Source: UBA4416 sp048498515 (GTDB lineage: Bacteria; Bacteroidota; Bacteroidia; B-17B0; Aurantibacillaceae). Taken from it: DNA of 64,000 nucleotides. The notes below the pieces were generated by a model, which did not search any database, had not been told where the DNA came from, and saw nothing but the letters and a program-made list of their open reading frames with translations. Shown here one piece after another: positions 1 through 8,181 of the stretch; position 1 is the stretch's first letter, and each line of letters starts with the position of its first letter. The translations under genes were made by a program, and so were the position numbers. The stretch spans positions 62,001 to 126,000 of the forward strand of contig JBEHXV010000005.1 in assembly GCA_048498515.1 (NCBI GenBank), written 5' to 3'.

Positions 1-66
1 ATTGGTACCTTTGGTTTGGTATACGTTATTCAGTTTTTATTTTATTCACCACGCAAAAATAAATAA
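1..66 (+). CDS. C-terminal tail of a membrane protein, possibly MreD (5' end outside window)
   Basis: The first frame is open from base 1 to a TAA at 64-66 and encodes 21 residues: a hydrophobic stretch (IGTFGLVYVIQFLFYS) and a basic end (PRKNK). A last transmembrane helix followed by a basic tail suits MreD, which commonly lies upstream of mrdA-rodA in Bacteroidota. The stop overlaps the next ATG as TAATG, which suggests translational coupling. The fragment is too short for a firm assignment; the identity rests mostly on its position. Confidence 0.35.
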   Translation: MGTFGLVYVIQFLFYSPRKNK

Positions 67-132
67 TGAATAACAACCCGCACCTGGCAGACCGGAAAAT
101 TATGAGTTAAAAAGCCAAAGAAAAAGAAGTGA
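66..132 (+). pseudogene. mrdA: Collapsed mrdA (penicillin-binding protein 2): only the two ends appear to remain
   Basis: An ATG at 66, overlapping the previous stop, begins a 14-codon ORF (MNNNPHLADRKIMS) that stops at 108-110. The short polar lead into a (D/N)RK motif resembles PBP2 starts of this phylum. In another frame, bases 106-132 read VKKPKKKK and then TGA, a typical lysine-rich PBP2 tail, and that TGA overlaps the GTG of rodA as GTGA. PBP2 is about 600 residues, so some 1.8 kb seems to be missing and the two ends are out of frame with each other. This could be a real deletion or an assembly collapse. The reading depends on gene order and terminal motifs only. Confidence 0.5.
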
Positions 133-1433
133 GAAGCAACGAAAATAAATTATTTTTTGGGGTAGATAAGATCACCGTTCTCACCTATGCTTTACTTGTA
201 TTTATGGGCTGGCTTAACATTTATGCGGCAGTATATAATGAAGATCATCAGAATATTTTTGACACCACTCAAAAATACGGCAAGCAATTGATATGGATTG
301 GCAGCGCGGCATTCATAGCTGTGATGATCCTGATTATTGACGCGGGCTTTTTCACCGTCTTTTCTTATGGTTTTTATGGTTTGCTCTTATTAGCCTGTAT
401 TGCCGTTCCATACCTGGGTCGTGAGGTAAAAGGCAGCCGCTCCTGGTTCAGGTTTGGCGATTTTGGGATACAACCCGCCGAGTTCATGAAATTTGCCACT
501 AACCTTGCTTTGGCAAAATTTTTAAGTAACGAGAACATTGAGGTAGAAAACTCGCGGCGCAACCGCCTTTCCGATCTTTTGAAACGCTACAAGAACACCA
601 TTATTGCCGTAGTGATTTTAGGACTGCCACTCATTATTATTAAACTGTTGCAGGATGAAACAGGCCTTGCCATTGTATTCATTGCCTTCATCATTACACT
701 ATACCGCGAAGGCTTATCCGTTAATTTTTTAATTTTCGGTCTGCTCTCAGCCTTACTCTTTGTCCTTTCATTGGTTATGGAGTCGCAAACACTTATTATT
801 GTTTTAGGCGTAATCTCTGCCTTATCTGTGTTGTTTGTGAAACGTGACCGAAAGAACATCATTATCATCTCCATTATTTTTGCCGCCGCGTCGGGTGTTG
901 TGTTGGGAACCAACTATGTCTACAATCACCTCGAAGAACACCAACGTACCCGTATTGACGTATTGCTTGGGAGAGGTACAGTGAACCTGAAAAAGGAAGG
1001 TTACAATGTGAACCAGGCCAAAATTGCCATCGGTTCGGGTGGTTTGTTAGGCAAAGGTTATTTACAGGGTACCCAAACCAAATATGATTTTGTGCCTGAG
1101 CAGGATACTGATTTTATTTTTTGCACCGTTGGCGAAGAGTGGGGCTTTGTTGGTTCTACTGTTGTCATATTGCTGGAACTATTTCTGATTATACGTGTTA
1201 TTTTTATGACGGAAAGGCAGCGCTCGCCGTTTAGCCGCATTTATGGATATGGAGTTGCCAGTGTGTTGTTTTTTCACCTGGCAGTTAATATTGGTATGAC
1301 CATTGGTTTAATGCCGGTAATTGGCATTCCCCTACCCTTTTTTAGTTATGGTGGTTCATCGCTTTGGTCCTTTACAATTTTGCTGTTCATTTTCATTAAA
1401 CTGGACGCAAACAGGCTGGTTATTCTGAGGTGA
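129..1433 (+). CDS. rodA: Rod-shape-determining protein RodA (SEDS peptidoglycan glycosyltransferase)
   Basis: This 434-residue polytopic inner-membrane protein has about ten hydrophobic segments. The SEDS-family signature near the C-terminus is clear (GLMPVIGIPLPFFSYGGSS), as is the loop motif PEQDTDFIF around residues 323-331, whose aspartate (D328) corresponds to the essential catalytic residue of RodA. SEDS proteins polymerise lipid II into glycan strands with a class B PBP, here expected to be PBP2, whose gene looks collapsed just upstream. The GTG start at 129 is chosen because an in-frame TAA lies at 108-110, no ATG lies between, and the resulting N-terminus runs directly into the first helix. 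Length is normal for the family. Confidence 0.95.
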   Translation: MRSNENKLFFGVDKITVLTYALLVFMGWLNIYAAVYNEDHQNIFDTTQKYGKQLIWIGSAAFIAVMILIIDAGFFTVFSYGFYGLLLLACIAVPYLGREVKGSRSWFRFGDFGIQPAEFMKFATNLALAKFLSNENIEVENSRRNRLSDLLKRYKNTIIAVVILGLPLIIIKLLQDETGLAIVFIAFIITLYREGLSVNFLIFGLLSALLFVLSLVMESQTLIIVLGVISALSVLFVKRDRKNIIIISIIFAAASGVVLGTNYVYNHLEEHQRTRIDVLLGRGTVNLKKEGYNVNQAKIAIGSGGLLGKGYLQGTQTKYDFVPEQDTDFIFCTVGEEWGFVGSTVVILLELFLIIRVIFMTERQRSPFSRIYGYGVASVLFFHLAVNIGMTIGLMPVIGIPLPFFSYGGSSLWSFTILLFIFIKLDANRLVILR

Positions 1434-1483
1434 TTTTTTATTAAGTTTAATTTTTTATTGGGTTTTAATTTGTAATTTAGAGT

Positions 1484-1834
1484 ATGGATAGTTTGAAGGA
1501 AAAAATAAATGCCATTTTAGAAAAAGAGAATTATACATTCAGGCAGCTGGCTGATTATTTGAACATCAGCGAAGAGCAGCTCGAAAGCGGCCTTTCAAAT
1601 AAAACATTGGAACTTCGTCATCTCGAAGAAATCTCGAAGAACCTTAGGGTACCCTTGTACAGTTTTTTCAGGGAACATGATTTTAAATTAAATTATGCCG
1701 AAAAGCCTGTTTACACCAATAAACTCTGGAGCGATGGCGAAGACCCAAGCCCGCAAAAGCTAATGGAGGAAATTGAGATGTTGAAGCACGCAATTGCTTA
1801 TAAAGAAGCAGAGTTGCTTAAAAAACTTAAATAA
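1484..1834 (+). CDS. XRE-like helix-turn-helix protein with C-terminal coiled coil
   Basis: This is a 116-residue soluble protein. Residues about 5-60 look like a Cro/C1-type HTH (ENYTFRQLADYLNISEEQLESGL, split here as helix 2, turn and helix 3), followed by a variable linker and a C-terminal helix rich in Glu and Lys (residues about 88-116) likely to form a coiled coil. The family binds DNA as a dimer; the target cannot be read from the sequence. It stands alone between rodA and the CNNM gene and ends 64 bases before the CNNM start. Confidence 0.82.
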   Translation: MDSLKEKINAILEKENYTFRQLADYLNISEEQLESGLSNKTLELRHLEEISKNLRVPLYSFFREHDFKLNYAEKPVYTNKLWSDGEDPSPQKLMEEIEMLKHAIAYKEAELLKKLK

Positions 1835-1869
1835 ACCTTTTCCTTTTACCCTGTTCTCGGGTAGATTAG

Positions 1870-1877
1870 TATATTTG
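1870..1877 (+). promoter_or_regulatory. Putative -7 promoter element (TATATTTG) for the CNNM-Rieske-TPR genes
   Basis: The octamer matches the Bacteroidota -7 consensus TANNTTTG and lies 21 bases before the preferred ATG at 1899. It supports starting the CNNM protein at 1899, because the longer open frame from 1794 would put the promoter inside the coding region. No good TTG -33 element is seen at the usual 19-20 base spacing. Confidence 0.4.
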
Positions 1878-1898
1878 TATAAGGATATTTTCCCGCTT

Positions 1899-3203
1899 AT
1901 GATGACAGACCTGTTTCTGACTTTTTTATTGGTTCTATTAAATGGTTTTTTTGTGGCTGCCGAATTTGCGCTTGTAAAAGTTCGGGCTTCTCAACTGGAT
2001 GTGAAAATTCAGAAAGGCAGTAACCGTGCAAAACTCACCAAAAAACTGCTCGAAAAACTGGATGCTTACCTGTCGGCTACACAATTAGGCATTACCCTTG
2101 CTTCCCTGGCCCTGGGTGCCGTAGGCGAAGAAGTGATTTCCAGGATCGTTATCTCTTTTTTTGAACGTTCGGGTTGGGGCATTAATCCACTAACCGTTCA
2201 CAGCATTTCATTACCAATTGCCCTTACCCTGCTTACCTTTGTGCATGTAACCCTTGGCGAACAAATCCCAAAAATGATCGGGATCAAGTACTCCATGGAT
2301 ACCGCTTTACTCATTTCCTGGCCTTTGCGCGTTTTCTATTTTATTTTCAGTCCCTTTATCTGGTTATTAAATAAATCGTCCAACCTCATCTTACGCATTG
2401 TGGGCATTAAAAAAGTGGGCGAAGAAGATGTTCACACCGAAGAAGAGCTGCGCCTCATTTTAACCGAAAGTGAAGAAGGTGGCGCCATTAAACCAAGTGA
2501 GAATGAACTGATACAAAATGTATTTGATTTCGACGACCGCCTGGTAAAACAGATCATGGTTCCTCAAAACAAAATAAGCGCCCTGGATGTGGAGTTGGGA
2601 AGGAATGAGATGACAAAAAAAGTGATTGATGAAGGCTATTCCCGTCTGCCGGTTTACCTTGGCGATATTGATAACGTGATTGGTGTTGTACACTCAAAAG
2701 ATCTCCTCAAATCGGTTATCGACAATAAGTTTATTACCATCAGGGACATTATGCGTCCGGCACATTTTATTCCGGAAAGCATGCACGTGAACAATTTGCT
2801 GAAGGATTTTCAGAAACTGCACATTCAAATGGCCATTGTTACCAATGAGTTTGGGGCTACAGCCGGCGTAGTAACCATGGAAGATATCATTGAAGAATTG
2901 GTAGGCGAGATCCAGGATGAGCATGATGAGGAACACCCTAAAGTAGAGAAGAAAAGCGAAACGGAATACATTGTGAACGCCCACAGCAGTATCAGCGATG
3001 TGAATGAGTCGTTGCCAATGACCCTTCCCGAAAGTCCTAAATATGAAACGGTGTCGGGCCTTATTAATTTTTTATGGGGACGCATTCCAGGCGTTAATGA
3101 GAAAAAACAATACGGTGGTTATGAAATAAGCATTCTTCAGCGCAAGAAACAAACTGTGGAATCTGTTAAGCTCAGAGTTTTAGAAACCGATAAAGTAGAA
3201 TAA
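1899..3203 (+). CDS. CNNM/CBS/CorC_HlyC membrane protein (hemolysin-C or GldE-like)
   Basis: A 434-residue protein in three parts. The N-terminal CNNM (DUF21) membrane domain (residues 1 to about 190) contains the family hallmarks NGFFVAAEFALVKVR and TLGEQIPK. A tandem CBS pair follows (about 205-335), and the C-terminus is a CorC_HlyC domain (about 345-425). CNNM proteins are linked to Mg2+/Co2+ transport, and Bacteroidota paralogues include the gliding protein GldE; the exact role cannot be decided here. The start MMTDLF places the first helix at the N-terminus, and the open frame continues upstream only as an overlap with the HTH gene. The stop is one base from the Rieske gene, so the two are very probably co-transcribed. 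Confidence 0.9.
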   Translation: MMTDLFLTFLLVLLNGFFVAAEFALVKVRASQLDVKIQKGSNRAKLTKKLLEKLDAYLSATQLGITLASLALGAVGEEVISRIVISFFERSGWGINPLTVHSISLPIALTLLTFVHVTLGEQIPKMIGIKYSMDTALLISWPLRVFYFIFSPFIWLLNKSSNLILRIVGIKKVGEEDVHTEEELRLILTESEEGGAIKPSENELIQNVFDFDDRLVKQIMVPQNKISALDVELGRNEMTKKVIDEGYSRLPVYLGDIDNVIGVVHSKDLLKSVIDNKFITIRDIMRPAHFIPESMHVNNLLKDFQKLHIQMAIVTNEFGATAGVVTMEDIIEELVGEIQDEHDEEHPKVEKKSETEYIVNAHSSISDVNESLPMTLPESPKYETVSGLINFLWGRIPGVNEKKQYGGYEISILQRKKQTVESVKLRVLETDKVE

Positions 3204-3204
3204 T

Positions 3205-4218
3205 ATGGCTGCCTTACCAACGTCGAAAAAACTCTATCCTTATCCCACAGGTTGGTATGTATTAGGCAAATGCGACGAGGTCAGGAACGGTACATTACTT
3301 ACCAAACAATTTACCGGGAAAGATGTGGTATTGTTCAGAACGCAAAGTGGAAAGCTTTCGGTTGTTGATGCCTATTGCCCGCATATGGGTGCTCACTTTG
3401 GTCATGGTGGCGACGTAGTTGGCGAAACTATCCGTTGCCCTTTTCATTATTTTTGTTTCGATACCAAAGGCAGCTGCACCTCTACCGGGTATAATACAGC
3501 CCCGCCCACAAAAGCAGTCCTTAAAACCTATCATCATAAAGAAATAAACGGCTTTATTATTGTATGGCACGACATTAACGGGAATGAACCTGCCTGGCAT
3601 ATCCCGGAAACGGATAATACCGACTGGAGCGAGGTAATGACCACCGATTTTTTATTGGACAGCCACCCGCAGGAAACAACCGAAAACAGTGTGGATGTTG
3701 GCCATTTTTCGATCGTGCATAAATATACCAACGTACACGACCTTAAAGAATTGACTGCTGATGGCCCGTACCTCAACGCCTCTTACGGTTTTAACCGCGA
3801 AGGCGGAATTCTGAACAATGCGGGCATAAAAGCGCAAATCGACATTCACGTGCACGGCCTCGGCTATTCGTTTGTAGAAGTAACACTACCCGAAATGGGG
3901 CTGCATACCCGGCAATATGTTTTTCCAACACCTATAGCCGATGGAAAGATCAACCTGAAGATTGGCATGTCGGTTAAGAAAATTGAAAAACCTTCTAAAC
4001 TAAATCCTTTCCTGGCTGTTATACCAAAAAGCCTTGTCAATAAACTGGTTTTAAAACAGGCCTTTAAAGGTTATGCGCACGATGTAAGCCAGGATTTTGA
4101 CGTTTGGCAGCACAAGATCTTTATTGAACAACCGGCGCTGGCAATGGGCGACGGGCCGATTATAAAATACAGGAAATGGGCCAGGCAATTTTATGCAGGT
4201 TTAGATGAAACTAATTAA
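3205..4218 (+). CDS. Rieske non-haem iron oxygenase (KshA or cholesterol-desaturase-like)
   Basis: The 337-residue protein has a complete Rieske [2Fe-2S] motif, C58-x-H60 and C78-x2-H81, within CPHMGAHFGHGG and RCPFHY. A mononuclear iron site follows (D164, H167 and H172 in NSVDVGHFSIVH), with a probable third carboxylate in the late QDFDVWQHK segment. The catalytic domain resembles steroid-acting monooxygenases (3-ketosteroid 9-alpha-hydroxylase or cholesterol 7-desaturase) more than aromatic-ring dioxygenases. The substrate is unknown. No dedicated reductase or ferredoxin lies beside it, so electrons must come from elsewhere. It sits one base after the CNNM stop and overlaps the TPR gene by 14 bases. 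Confidence 0.9.
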   Translation: MAALPTSKKLYPYPTGWYVLGKCDEVRNGTLLTKQFTGKDVVLFRTQSGKLSVVDAYCPHMGAHFGHGGDVVGETIRCPFHYFCFDTKGSCTSTGYNTAPPTKAVLKTYHHKEINGFIIVWHDINGNEPAWHIPETDNTDWSEVMTTDFLLDSHPQETTENSVDVGHFSIVHKYTNVHDLKELTADGPYLNASYGFNREGGILNNAGIKAQIDIHVHGLGYSFVEVTLPEMGLHTRQYVFPTPIADGKINLKIGMSVKKIEKPSKLNPFLAVIPKSLVNKLVLKQAFKGYAHDVSQDFDVWQHKIFIEQPALAMGDGPIIKYRKWARQFYAGLDETN

Positions 4219-4990
4219 GATACACTTCTTACTGTTTACTTTCTTATGGAGTAAATTCATTTACTCTCAAACCGATAACTTACAAAAAGGGATCGACCTG
4301 TTTTATAAGCGGGCTGAGGGCAGTAAAGACCTTGTTGCAAAACCCGAGATCATTAACGAAGCCATTGCTATTTTAGAAAAAGAATTACTAGCCTTAAACC
4401 AACCCGAAAAATCGGGACTGTATTATTTGTTAAGCCTGAACTTTAAAGCCAGGTTTGTTTGCCGCACAGATGCGGAGAAAAAACCGGTTCTCAATAAAGC
4501 CATAAAAATGGCCGAACTTTTAAAGAAACAATACCCGCAATCAGGTCCCATTTGTTTTGAATACATTACCAGCGTAGGATTGCTGGCCGAAATTTCGGGT
4601 TCATTTAAAAGTGCAACCGATGGCGTGGTTGGAAAAATGAAAACAAGCGCGGAAACCTTAATAGCAATAGATTCGATGTACAACAGCGGGGCTGGCTGGA
4701 AAGTGCTTGGTATTTTAAATTACCGCACGCCTAACCTTGGTATTGTACTGAACTGGGCCGATAAAAAATATGCCAAACAGCTTTTAGAAAAAGCATTGCA
4801 TTATTATCCAAACGACATTGCTAATAATTTTTATTATGCCGAAGCCCTGGTTGAAAACGATGATACTGAAAATGCCACCCGTTATTTTAAGTTGCTTTTA
4901 AAACTTCCGGCACGTAAGGATTTTGTGCTGGAAGACCTTGATTTTAAAGCCAGGGCTTTACTGGCGTTGCAGGAATTAAATAAAAAATAA
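4205..4990 (+). CDS. Exported TPR-like protein of unknown function
   Basis: The 261-residue protein starts with a signal peptide (MKLIKIHFLLFTFLWSKFIYSQ) and is otherwise helical, with TPR-like pairs. The clearest pair is near residues 190-240 (AKQLLEKALHYYPNDIANNFYYAEALVEN). No catalytic motif is visible. The ATG overlaps the end of the Rieske gene by 14 bases, so translation is probably coupled. The product is likely periplasmic or surface-located. I do not recognise a named family, and a link to the Rieske reaction is only suggested by the operon. Confidence 0.72.
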   Translation: MKLIKIHFLLFTFLWSKFIYSQTDNLQKGIDLFYKRAEGSKDLVAKPEIINEAIAILEKELLALNQPEKSGLYYLLSLNFKARFVCRTDAEKKPVLNKAIKMAELLKKQYPQSGPICFEYITSVGLLAEISGSFKSATDGVVGKMKTSAETLIAIDSMYNSGAGWKVLGILNYRTPNLGIVLNWADKKYAKQLLEKALHYYPNDIANNFYYAEALVENDDTENATRYFKLLLKLPARKDFVLEDLDFKARALLALQELNKK

Positions 4991-4997
4991 CGCCTTT

Positions 4998-5460
4998 TTA
5001 TTCGATCCAATCGAATAAATATTTTGGATCATATTCTATTTCAAACTTTTTCAGAAAATCAATATACTCTTCCCTAAAAGTAATTTTTTGGTGATGCTTT
5101 TCCTGATTTAAAATGTATTTAATCACATTATCAATCTGGCTTTTCGAATAAGAGAAAGCCCCAAATCCTTCCTGCTAACTGAATTTATGATTCAGCCATT
5201 TTTGATCGGTAATGAATTTAGATGTTCCTGCCTTTATATCTCTTACAAGATCTGAAATAGATATGTTAGGCTGAATCGCTACCAAAATATGAACATGATC
5301 GGGCATGCAAAATACAGCAAGCATTTTCTGATTGCGGTTTTGAACTATTCCTGTAATGTATTTATGCAATTCGTCGCGGTTATTTTTTGAAATTAGATTT
5401 TCACGGCCTTTTACCGTAAAAACAATTTGAACATAATAATTGCGTGTATGTGTTGGGCAT
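4998..5460 (-). pseudogene. Decayed REP-associated tyrosine transposase (RAYT, Y1_Tnp family)
   Basis: Read on the minus strand, the product would be about 154 residues, a normal RAYT/IS200-type length. The HUH motif survives in CMPDHVHILV, and a candidate catalytic tyrosine in IKYILNQEKHH. Two lesions break it. A one-base insertion lies near 5433-5441, between the MPNTYTQL and VQIVFTVKGRE segments. An amber codon at 5175-5177 replaces the Trp expected in HKFSWQEGFGAF. The last residues (KYLFDWIE) are intact up to the stop at 4998-5000, so decay looks recent. It lies immediately beside a cluster of REP palindromes, its expected substrate. Confidence 0.87.
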
Positions 5461-5465
5461 AACAG

Positions 5466-5700
5466 ATCGCTCCTACAGAGCTCATATAAATTTACATGTT
5501 TTTTATAAATAACGCCCTACGGGCTACAAACAGGACGCCCCTACGGGGCTCATGGAAATATTTATTGTTCTACAAACAGGGCGCTCCTGCGGAGCTCACA
5601 TTTTATTGCGTTAATGTTTATTTGCTCCGTAGGAGCAACCTGTTTGTAGATACATATCGGATTATACATTCCAAGCCCCGTAGGGGCGGCCTGTTGTTCC
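5466..5700 (+). repeat. REP/BIME-like cluster of short palindromes beside the dead RAYT gene
   Basis: Five or six related palindromes share the core CGCCCCTACGGGGC or CGCTCCTACGGAGC, most preceded by the head ACAAACAGG. Units lie at about 5466-5484, 5512-5524, 5525-5552 and 5570-5600 in forward orientation, and at about 5622-5650 and 5671-5700 in reverse. The opposed pairs have the arrangement of a BIME. RAYT proteins are known to bind and cleave such hairpins. The cluster lies at the 3' end of the GWxTD gene, so it may also act as a transcript end for that minus-strand gene. Confidence 0.8.
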
Positions 5701-5701
5701 A

Positions 5702-6967
5702 TCAATTATCCAAATAAATCCTGCCCTGCCTCCACAAATCAACAGCCTGGTACCATGGTGTTTTCAATATTTCATTACGCTCCAAAAAATAATCGTTATC
5801 TGTAAAGGGATTAATGACTTTAATAAAAGAGAACACCAATGAGTTGGGATTGCCACTCTCTCCGTAGGTCCAAAGCTCACCATTCTTTCGTTTAGAAACT
5901 TTATTTGGCGCACCAAACACAATGTAGATCATTCCCCGGTCTGTTTTCCAACCTTCCTGGTAACTGGTAAATAGCTTATTGGCTTCCTGCACCCTGCTGT
6001 AATATTTACGGATGAGTTCTTTTGCGCGCTCATTACTTCCTCCAATGTCGAGCCAGAATTTATCAATGGCCGTTTTTTTATCTTCGGCGTACATGCAATT
6101 ATCAAATTCTTTTTTAGCCATAATGTAGCGGGTGGCCAGGATCATTTGTTCGGCATCTTTTATTTTTGGAAAAACAGGTTCATATACAAAAAAAGTGACG
6201 CCTTCTTTTGTTTGTTCGTTTGTTTTTAAATGAAAGAATCCGCTGGAAGGCAAACTCAATTCTATTTTATCATTATTAGAATAAACACTGAAAGTTGAAT
6301 CGGGTTTGTAATTGAACCGGCCGCGTTGCTCGGTAGAAAAGGGCGGCAATGCCAGTTTGAATTTTGCCTTAAAATAATCGACACTGAATAACTTTTCGGA
6401 ATTGCGCACCGATCTTAAATACACCACATCCTGCGGCTTGTAGGAAGACGAAAAGAAAACCTCATCGCGCGAATTGGTTGCTAAAAAATTCTGGCGTGTT
6501 TCGGTTGATGTTTTATCCACAAAAATATTACTGCTGTATACATTTTTCTTGTTCACGTCATACACATGTATGTCTGTATAATAATTCGAGCCAGCCCTAA
6601 CCTTAAAATAGAGAGACCCGCTTAATTCTTTAACCACTACTTCCGCCTGCCTGTCGACAATATGAACAGATACGGTATCACTCACACTGTTTAAATGATC
6701 TTCGGGACTTGTCTTCAATTCCAGCTTTACATCGCTGTAAAAAAAAGTGCTTGTATCGGTACGTTTGTAAACCAACGTTTCGTTGGAGATGCTGTAAAAT
6801 AGCTGGCTTATGGTATCATTGATGTGATATACCAGGTAACGGGCATTAAGGTCGTTGTTCTCTTTTTTATAGAGTTTATCCTTGCTCGACTGGTTTACCT
6901 TTTGCGAGGCACAACCAAACAGTATAAGGGCGCAAACAATAGCATATAAAAACCTGGCATAGTTCAT
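5702..6967 (-). CDS. GWxTD-domain lipoprotein
   Basis: The 421-residue protein has a lipoprotein signal peptide ending in the lipobox LFGC (MNYARFLYAIVCALILFGC). The C-terminal part (about residues 300-421) is a GWxTD domain, recognised by EGWKTDRGMIYIVFGAPN, ELWTYGE and the terminal PWYQAVDLWRQGRIY. GWxTD proteins are widespread in Bacteroidota envelopes, with no settled function. The middle region is probably beta-rich. It is the last minus-strand gene before the REP cluster and starts 41 bases from the end of the HMA lipoprotein gene. Confidence 0.87.
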   Translation of the reverse strand: MNYARFLYAIVCALILFGCASQKVNQSSKDKLYKKENNDLNARYLVYHINDTISQLFYSISNETLVYKRTDTSTFFYSDVKLELKTSPEDHLNSVSDTVSVHIVDRQAEVVVKELSGSLYFKVRAGSNYYTDIHVYDVNKKNVYSSNIFVDKTSTETRQNFLATNSRDEVFFSSSYKPQDVVYLRSVRNSEKLFSVDYFKAKFKLALPPFSTEQRGRFNYKPDSTFSVYSNNDKIELSLPSSGFFHLKTNEQTKEGVTFFVYEPVFPKIKDAEQMILATRYIMAKKEFDNCMYAEDKKTAIDKFWLDIGGSNERAKELIRKYYSRVQEANKLFTSYQEGWKTDRGMIYIVFGAPNKVSKRKNGELWTYGESGNPNSLVFSFIKVINPFTDNDYFLERNEILKTPWYQAVDLWRQGRIYLDN

Positions 6968-7008
6968 ACACTATGAAAATACAAATAAATTACATGAAAA
7001 GAAAGGGT

Positions 7009-7359
7009 TTATTTTATTTCGAAAGGCTTACGCTCATACTGGCAGCATGATTCGAGCTTACCATAAGCGTAATCATCTCCGTAGTAACCATCGTTATCGT
7101 AACCTGCTTTGGCAATGGCCTGCTGTATGGCATCCAGGGTCACTTTTGTGGTATCGAATTTCACGGTCATTAATGTGGATTCAGTATTCCAGTTTCTTTC
7201 TTTCACACCCTCCAGGTTACTGGCACTTTCGATGGTTTTTTTACACTTATCACAATTACCCCATACTTTAAAGGTTTCTGTTTTATCAGAACCCGAAGAG
7301 GAGTTGCAGGAAATTAATCCAAGAGTAAAAACTAATAATATAGCGCAGATAGATTTCAT
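7009..7359 (-). CDS. Heavy-metal-associated (HMA) domain lipoprotein
   Basis: From the chosen start this is a 116-residue protein with a lipoprotein signal peptide (lipobox LISC, C18) and one HMA fold. The metal-binding motif is C36-x2-C39 (GNCDKCKKTI), followed by the typical later HMA segment VTLDAIQQAIAKAGYD. It probably binds Cu+ or a similar soft metal in the periplasm. An in-frame ATG at 7386 would add MLPCKLMGS before the signal peptide and overlap the deacetylase gene; the MKSIC start at 7359 gives a normal leader. A His/Cys/Tyr-rich tail (CCQYERK) could add ligands. Confidence 0.85.
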   Translation of the reverse strand: MKSICAILLVFTLGLISCNSSSGSDKTETFKVWGNCDKCKKTIESASNLEGVKERNWNTESTLMTVKFDTTKVTLDAIQQAIAKAGYDNDGYYGDDYAYGKLESCCQYERKPFEIK

Positions 7360-7372
7360 TGATCCCATTAAT

Positions 7373-7984
7373 TTACAGGGTAGCAAATTTATAATTTAAT
7401 TTTAAAAAATGCTCAATATAATGAGGAAGGGCAAATTTTAAGTTTTTTTGTGCCTTTACATTGTCGTGAAAAACAATGATGCTTCCGTTTCGTGTATATT
7501 TTATACTATTCTCAAGGCATTTCTCAGGGCTTATCAATTGATCGTAATCGTGGCTTAATACATCCCAGAAAACAACATCGTATTTTTTGGAAAGAGTAGC
7601 GTGCTGTGATCTTTTGATCCTTCCGTAAGGCGGCCTAAATAATTTAGTCCCTGTCAGTTCCTGGCATTTTTCCACATTTTCAAAATACTCCTGGTCACTG
7701 GTTTTCCAGCCTTTAAGGTGATTGTAGGTGTGATTGCCAGCCTGGTGTCCTTCCTGCAAAATCCTTGAAAAAATAACCGGATGTTTCGTGATATTTTCGC
7801 CTACGCAAAAAAAGGTGGCTTTTACCTTGTATTTTTTTAAAATATCCAACACCCAGGTCGTTAATTCCGGTATAGGACCGTCATCAAAAGTGAGGTAAAT
7901 AATGGGTTGGTTTTTATCCATACGCCAGATAGAATTTTGATAAAAATTCCTCAATAACTGCGGCGGACGGACTAAAAACTTCAT
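7373..7984 (-). CDS. Polysaccharide deacetylase (NodB/CE4 family)
   Basis: The 203-residue protein shows the CE4 motifs in order: TFDDGP (residues 32-37, catalytic base and metal Asp), HTYNH (85-89, the two metal His), RPPYGR (117-122), the SHDYD segment and a late VFHD. CE4 enzymes remove N-acetyl groups from peptidoglycan or other GlcNAc polymers. There is no clear signal peptide or transmembrane anchor, so the location is uncertain. The gene is the first of the minus-strand group and is divided from the giant adhesin by 197 bases that must hold divergent promoters. Confidence 0.92.
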   Translation of the reverse strand: MKFLVRPPQLLRNFYQNSIWRMDKNQPIIYLTFDDGPIPELTTWVLDILKKYKVKATFFCVGENITKHPVIFSRILQEGHQAGNHTYNHLKGWKTSDQEYFENVEKCQELTGTKLFRPPYGRIKRSQHATLSKKYDVVFWDVLSHDYDQLISPEKCLENSIKYTRNGSIIVFHDNVKAQKNLKFALPHYIEHFLKLNYKFATL

Positions 7985-8181
7985 TTTATAAGATATTGAT
8001 TCAAAGCAAATTAATGCTTAAAGCCCCAAAAGTACTTCTTTTTTTGAATTTTATTGGATTTCTATCAGGGCTTCCCTAAACTAAGACTATGGTTTACATA
8101 CTCAAATTGCTACTCTAATCAGATACCCAATTTCAGCTGGATTTTAATGGTTATTTTTAAGGCTATATTATACATTTTAAA

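Noticed and set aside
1794..1898. N-terminal extension of the CNNM protein from the upstream start at 1794
   Set aside because: It would overlap the HTH gene and place a promoter-like TATATTTG within the coding region; the start at 1899 opens directly with the first membrane helix.
5496..5717. A 73-codon plus-strand frame across the REP cluster
   Set aside because: It translates palindromic repeats and has no recognisable product; the palindromes explain the sequence.
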